The translations under genes were made by a program, and so were the position numbers. A stretch of DNA of 9,447 nt from contig CAIYOB010000328.1 of the NCBI GenBank assembly GCA_903927685.1, forward strand, positions 1 through 9,447, written 5' to 3'. Source of the DNA: an uncultured Planctomycetaceae bacterium (GTDB lineage: Bacteria > Planctomycetota > Planctomycetia > Pirellulales > Pirellulaceae). This document shows, one piece after another, positions 6,477 to 9,447 of the stretch. The notes beneath the pieces are model-generated. The model was not told where the DNA came from, ran no database searches, and saw only the letters and a list, made by a program, of their open reading frames with translations. Numbering within the stretch: the stretch's first letter is position 1; every line of letters begins with the position of its first letter.

Positions 6477-7804
6477 ATGAAACAGCACTCACTTTCCCGC
6501 TCTGCCGTTGCCGCGTTGTGGGCAATCCTCCTTTCCGCCTTCCTCGTCCATGTGGCTGCGGCGGGTGAGCTGCGATTTGCCGGGGCGCTGGGGAACTCGA
6601 CCGAGTCTGTCGCGGCCTTTGCCGGCACGACGGCCGCCGGGATGGGACCGGTGATCGACGACGAAACAGCGATCTGGGAGCGTGGCGGCAGCACGCGGCT
6701 GAACCGCTATGCGCTCGATGGCCGGCTGCTGGCGAGTCTTGACCTTCCCGAAAGCCAGAATCGCGAGGATCAGCTCACGCGAGTGGGAAACCGGCTGCTG
6801 CTCAAGCTCGGCCGGACGATTGACACGCTGGCGTTGGATGCCGCGCCGGGCACGAAGCCGCAAAACCTGGAGGTCACTGCCGAAGTGATGTCGTCGAGCG
6901 CGTGCGGAGGCCGCGTGGTGCTGTTCGACAAGAACGCGGGCGAGTTGTTCTGGTTCGACCCGGCCACAGGCTCGCGCACGCTCCTTGCAAAGCCCGAAGG
7001 CGACGTGACCGGACTGCACGTCGGCGCGGACGGCACCGTGTTTGTCTTCGGCGGGAACCAGGTGCGTGCCTGGAAGGACGGCCAGCCGGTCAGCGGCTTC
7101 GCGAAGGAATTCCGAGGCGAACGGCCGCAGAAGATCGGGGACCACTGGTTCAGCCACACGTGGCACGGGACCATCAACCGGATGAACGATCGGTTTGAGC
7201 CCGAGCCGGGCGTGGTTCTGGGCGGTGCGTCGGGTTCGTTCATCGGCTATCTGCCGCAGAGCGCCGGGTGCAAGACCCCTCGCCCTGGATCAACCACGGC
7301 CGCGACTGGACCAAGCTGTTCGCCACCGGCGACACCGTCGATTTCCAGTTCGCCACCGATGCCCAAGCCGATCCCCAGCGCCGCGGGCCGGTCCCGGACG
7401 ACAAGCGGCTCGTCATCGCGTCCTTCGCAGGCCAGAGCGTCGCGGTGCTGTACGAGCATCGCAAACCGGGCGGCGAAAACCCCATTGAATTCACTTCGCC
7501 CTGGCGAGGTGAGAGAGTGGACGACGTCAGGCAAGTGCCCGGCGTCCAGATCGACGTCAAGACCAGCGATGGCGGCTACGAACTCAACGCCGCCATCCCG
7601 TTACAGGCCCTCGGGCTGAGCCTCGCGCCCGCCCAGAGCATCCGCGCCGACTTCGGCGTCACCTACGGCGACGCCCGCGGCACCGACACGAACCTGCGTT
7701 CTTACTGGTCGAACCAATGCACCGGCCTCGTCGACGACATCCCCGGCGAAATCATGCTCTCGCCGGACCTGTGGGGACAGTTGGAGCTGCGGAAGGGAAC
7801 ATGA
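6477..7804 (+). pseudogene. secreted propeller/CBM9-like protein, disrupted by internal deletion and frame change
   Basis: ATG 6477 begins a Sec signal peptide (basic start, hydrophobic core to about residue 27, AAA before Gly30). It is followed by about 230 residues with the repeating strand pattern of an NHL/beta-propeller protein (for example [50 protein letters not shown]). Coherent sequence in this frame stops at about [12 protein letters not shown] (to about 7259); the frame then runs nonsensically to a stop at 7617-7619. From about 7268 a different frame reads [17 protein letters not shown] and continues to a TGA at 7802-7804. It ends as a typical family 9 carbohydrate-binding-like module: [28 protein letters not shown], then [17 protein letters not shown] and LWGQLEL. 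The start of that module is missing, so sequence was lost at about 7251-7271, not merely one base. Broken, unless the assembly is wrong. The original was probably an exported carbohydrate- or surface-associated protein. Confidence 0.8.
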
Positions 7805-7899
7805 AATGCCTGGCCAAAAAGGAGGCGGGAATCACGGCCGGAGATTGTCCTTTCAGAACGGATCGGCAAAGGCTGCCTGGCGACCGTCTAACGGACGCA

Positions 7900-8177
7900 T
7901 CATTTCGTTTGCAGTCCTTCGAGCTTCGCCAACTTCTCGGCTTTGGCATCGAAGCTCCAAGACGAGTCGCAGCCCAGCAACAGGGCCGACGCCACGTGAA
8001 ACGGATCTAGACCAGTCGCTGCAGCGCGTTGGTGAACTCCATCCTCAGCAACCAAGTGACAGGCAACGGCGTAGCAGGGGTCGGCCGTAACGAGTCCAGC
8101 AGGGCGTCCGCCTCAGGGCTGTGCGTCAATTCGAGCAGGCTGTTGGTGAAGAAGTTCGTGTCAGCGTAGACGATCAT
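7900..8177 (-). pseudogene. PIN-domain (VapC-like) toxin remnant with deleted middle
   Basis: From ATG 8177 the minus strand reads MIVYADTNFFTNSLLEL and, later, LPVTWLLRMEFTNALQRLV, then hits TAG at 8009. This has the PIN-domain first acid (Asp6) and the second (Glu47). From 8007 the next frame reads DPFHVASALLLGCDSSWSFD and, through a Lys/Ala-rich stretch, ends EGLQTK with a TGA at 7902-7900. That is the usual C-terminal end of the same family, with the remaining acidic positions. The 56- and 35-residue halves total about 91, against about 140 for a typical VapC-like protein. Some 50 central residues are therefore missing, and the junction at about 8007-8020 also shifts frame. PIN toxins are RNases that cleave RNA and are paired with antitoxins. 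This copy should be inactive. Confidence 0.8.
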
Positions 8178-8254
8178 TCCTCACCCGCGATGATGCGGTT
8201 GATACGTTCCATCTCGATCGAAGATCCCTCGACCGCTTGACGTAAGCCATCGAT
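8174..8254 (-). pseudogene. 3' remnant of an antitoxin gene overlapping the PIN start
   Basis: The minus frame 8254-8174 reads DGLRQAVEGSSIEMERINR then IIAGEE, and its TGA stop overlaps the PIN-gene ATG as ATGA. This is the arrangement expected of a coupled toxin-antitoxin pair. The frame is closed by a TGA just upstream (8257-8255) and has no proper start, so only the tail of the antitoxin survives. The family cannot be assigned from 26 residues. The role is inferred from position and the ATGA overlap. The 8255-8431 stretch upstream shows nothing further I can identify. Confidence 0.45.
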
Positions 8255-8431
8255 TCACGACCATTGAAGGCATCCAGTCCTGCCACGGCGAACGGAACGC
8301 ATCGGAAACCGTGAACCAGACTGCGTTTCTTGTGAGCTATCAGAACCCATTTCCGTGCTGGCGTATTGCCCGACCGACCGCGGAGCGTCGGCCTGCTTCC
8401 ACTCGCACGGTTCTGCCGGTACCATGTCCGT

Positions 8432-9115
8432 ATGGCATGGCGCATTACGGACCTCGTGGTGGACGGCGAACTGGACAACACCGTCAAAGGACGAGTCACT
8501 GGCTGGCTGCGGCTGGTGGGACTCGACGAACCGGTGCGGTTGGAGTTGCTTGGGAATTGCCGGCCGGATCTGGCCGGGTGGCGGTTCCGGATTGTTCGCC
8601 TCGACCCCATCCCGGCCTGGGCCGAGCCCGTCGCTCTGGACGGGTTTGCCATGCAGCAGATCGGCGAGGCCGGGGATATCCTGGCCGATCAGATGCTGCG
8701 GCACTACGACTGCCCCGTGGACGAGTTGCTCGCCCGGATCCGAGCCGGCGAGCCGCCGCCGACGGATCTGCGGCCGGCGCTGTACTTGGAGTGGTACAGC
8801 GGCTGCAACGGCCGGGTCGTAATTCAAGACACCCGGTTGGGCGTGAAACGACTCGGCTGCCGGACGTTCGAGCTGACCGCGGATGACCTGCGGCTTGAGA
8901 ACGAGGAAGGCGAGCGCCGCCTGGAGGAACTTCGGCGCCAGGGTTACTTCATCGAAGCAACCCCGCTGGGAGTTCTCGGCTACTACCAGGGCGACGGCGA
9001 TGAGCCTTGGGACGACAGCCTGCAGGCTGAACTCGATCGGGACGCGGAGAGAATCGATCGTGCCATCCGCGACTCGCTGGACCATCCGCCGGAGAACGAC
9101 AACACTTCGCGATGA
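8432..9115 (+). CDS. conserved hypothetical protein, planctomycete-type
   Basis: The protein has 227 residues from ATG 8432. There is no signal peptide or membrane segment, so it is probably cytoplasmic. Visible blocks are GELDNTVKGRVTGWLRLVG (12-30), a beta-rich first domain with LELLGNCRPDLAGWRFRI, then GFAMQQIGEAGDI (71-83), and LYLEWYSGCNGRVVIQ (117-132). A charged helical C-terminus follows, with many Glu/Arg/Asp from about 150. The GELDN...GxVTGW and EWYS..NGRVV blocks resemble hypothetical proteins I recall from planctomycete and other genomes; I know no function. The start is chosen because MAWRITDLVVDGELDN begins the ordered part. The frame extends to 8366 without coherent sequence, and no clear ribosome binding site is visible. 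It stands alone, converging on the minus-strand gene at the right edge. Confidence 0.75.
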   Translation: MAWRITDLVVDGELDNTVKGRVTGWLRLVGLDEPVRLELLGNCRPDLAGWRFRIVRLDPIPAWAEPVALDGFAMQQIGEAGDILADQMLRHYDCPVDELLARIRAGEPPPTDLRPALYLEWYSGCNGRVVIQDTRLGVKRLGCRTFELTADDLRLENEEGERRLEELRRQGYFIEATPLGVLGYYQGDGDEPWDDSLQAELDRDAERIDRAIRDSLDHPPENDNTSR

Positions 9116-9144
9116 GCCCTGGGGCGTTTCTTCGTGACGCCGGA

Positions 9145-9447
9145 TTAGTCCGCTGGACAGCTGGTCGCCTCGGCATCCAGTGCCGCGGCCGTGGCTTGCT
9201 TGACGCTCGCGTGCCGCGGCTTGGCGGTCTTGGGATTGGTTCGCGGCGGTTCCAGGACGGGCAACTGGTAGAGCGCGTTGCGGGCATCGTCCGTGGTCAC
9301 CGTCTGGGTCAGTGTGGGGCAGTCCTCGTTCGTCCGCGAGGCGACGCGATCCTCGCGGCGCGTGAAGATCCAGCCCAGGAAGTTCTTGGCGACGGACCAG
9401 ATCATGCCCAGATCGCCGGCGCCCAGCAGCATCTTGGCTAACCGCCA
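9145..9447 (-). CDS. C-terminal part of an unrecognised protein (5' end outside window)
   Basis: The minus strand is open from the right edge (reading WRLAKMLLGAGDLGMI at the edge) to a TAG at 9147-9145, about 100 residues visible. An ATG at 9432 exists but has no ribosome binding site, and the coherent sequence continues beyond it, so the gene is probably cut by the window edge. The first 30 residues form a hydrophobic or amphipathic stretch (LGMIWSVAKNFLGWIF). A polar, Thr/Pro/Lys-rich tail follows that looks disordered. I do not recognise the family. It converges with the hypothetical gene ending at 9115. Confidence 0.5.
   Translation of the reverse strand, partial: WRLAKMLLGAGDLGMIWSVAKNFLGWIFTRREDRVASRTNEDCPTLTQTVTTDDARNALYQLPVLEPPRTNPKTAKPRHASVKQATAAALDAEATSCPAD

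Noticed and set aside
9112..9441. 109-codon plus-strand open frame at the right edge
   Set aside because: The opposite strand gives a more protein-like sequence that stays open to the window edge; the plus frame is Gly/Arg-rich shadow.

Overview
The window is GC-rich bacterial DNA. It most likely comes from a planctomycete (Pirellulales/Planctomycetaceae type) or a close relative. The main evidence is gene content: a long-N-terminus ExbB, an ExbD and a large Pro-rich protein with a squalene-cyclase-like toroid in one cluster. Further support comes from a characteristic MRWQGRR-type metallopeptidase, a hypothetical protein of a kind I associate with planctomycetes, and an intergenic palindromic repeat that looks like dispersed planctomycete repeats. 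The assignment rests on family memory; there is no rRNA or marker gene in the window.

Layout. (a) Positions 1-3758, plus strand: a tightly packed cluster. It holds the Pro/Ala-rich tail of an upstream gene, an ExbB/TolQ proton-channel subunit, an ExbD/TolR subunit, and a 665-residue protein. That last protein has a TonB-like N-terminus (two membrane segments and an S-x-x-x-H motif), a long Pro/Glu linker, and an alpha/alpha-toroid (prenyltransferase/squalene-cyclase repeat) in place of a TonB C-terminal domain. (b) 3759-4049: convergent intergenic gap. (c) 4050-5928, minus strand: a two-gene unit, with a membrane-anchored neutral zinc metallopeptidase (YpfJ family) followed 25 bp later by a complete PP2C-type Ser/Thr phosphatase. 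(d) 5929-6476: a divergent gap of about 550 bp with a cluster of GCCCT/AGGGC palindromes. (e) 6477-8254: a decay zone with two broken genes, a secreted propeller/CBM9-like protein and a PIN-domain (VapC-like) toxin. Each has recognisable ends in different frames and a missing middle. A short antitoxin remnant overlaps the PIN start as ATGA. (f) 8432-9115, plus strand: an intact hypothetical protein. (g) 9145 to the right edge, minus strand: the C-terminal part of an unrecognised protein.

How the parts work together. ExbB and ExbD would form a proton-motive-force-driven complex in the inner (cytoplasmic) membrane. The third gene would be its TonB-like client, with a periplasmic toroid taking the place of the usual receptor-binding domain. 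This is the most interesting system in the window. The phosphatase/metallopeptidase pair is probably a housekeeping or signalling unit unrelated to the ExbBD cluster. The decay zone looks like degraded accessory DNA, although assembly error must be excluded.
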